Assembly: GCA_964479585.1 (NCBI GenBank)
Contig: CAYZMP010000016.1
Coordinates: 1 to 30,804, forward strand
Direction of reading: 5' to 3'
DNA length: 30,804 nt
From: UBA6182 sp964479585
GTDB lineage: Bacteria > Bacillota_I > Bacilli_A > Erysipelotrichales > Erysipelotrichaceae
Shown: positions 30,797 to 30,804 of the stretch, in pieces
Position numbering within the stretch: position 1 is the stretch's first letter
Layout of the letters: the number at the start of each line of letters is the position of its first letter
Notes under the pieces: model-generated
What the model saw: only the letters and a program-made list of their open reading frames with translations
Database searches by the model: none
Told to the model about the DNA's origin: nothing
Program-made: the position numbers and the translations under genes

Positions 30797-30804
30797 CTAT
30801 TGCA

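Overview
The window is a low-GC, Bacillota-type chromosome segment read with the standard bacterial code: several genes end in TGA and tryptophan is TGG. Gene order follows Bacillus subtilis in several blocks (ymfM-pgsA-cinA-recA, rny-ymdB, gpsB-rnpB, recU-ponA facing dnaD-nth, and yqeG-yqeH-yhbY-nadD-yqeK-rsfS-yqeM). The small, compact gene set and the fused NadD-YqeK protein suggest a reduced lineage near Erysipelotrichia, Haloplasmatales or Izemoplasmatales. A bifunctional penicillin-binding protein, GpsB and a deacetylase argue that it makes peptidoglycan. The placement is inference; no 16S or tRNA gene is present.

Layout. 1-4931 (minus): 5'-part of an RNase J2-like gene, miaB, a small ferredoxin, ymdB and rny (RNA decay and tRNA modification). 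5143-9065 (minus): a lipoprotein, then recA, a short cinA/pncC, pgsA and a RodZ-like membrane HTH protein, the last four probably one operon. 9159-9805 (minus): RNase P RNA and gpsB. 9927-13499 (plus): recU-ponA, converging at 13.5 kb on dnaD-nth (minus). 14799-15317 (plus): a membrane-anchored thioredoxin-like protein whose 3' end overlaps mtnN. 15292-19802 (minus): a tightly overlapping housekeeping operon yqeG-yqeH-yhbY-nadD/yqeK-rsfS-yqeM-mtnN. 19915-20559 (plus): a HAD-like protein with a degenerate active site.

20592-30710 (all minus) is a surface island: a FecR-domain membrane protein, a 1300-residue adhesin with a C-type lectin domain and six Flg_new/InlB-type repeats, an 833-residue beta-helix adhesin with two such repeats, and a secreted NodB-type deacetylase. 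The two adhesins share an almost identical C-terminal module and an odd wall-sorting-like tail (VPDxSDxGF in place of LPxTG). The beta-helix adhesin carries in its 5' leader (29159-29241) a sequence matching the cyclic di-GMP-I (GEMM-I) riboswitch aptamer, which is the most interesting finding here. The lectin adhesin instead has two tandem near-consensus promoters and a structured leader. Together these suggest a cell-surface adhesion programme at least partly controlled by c-di-GMP.
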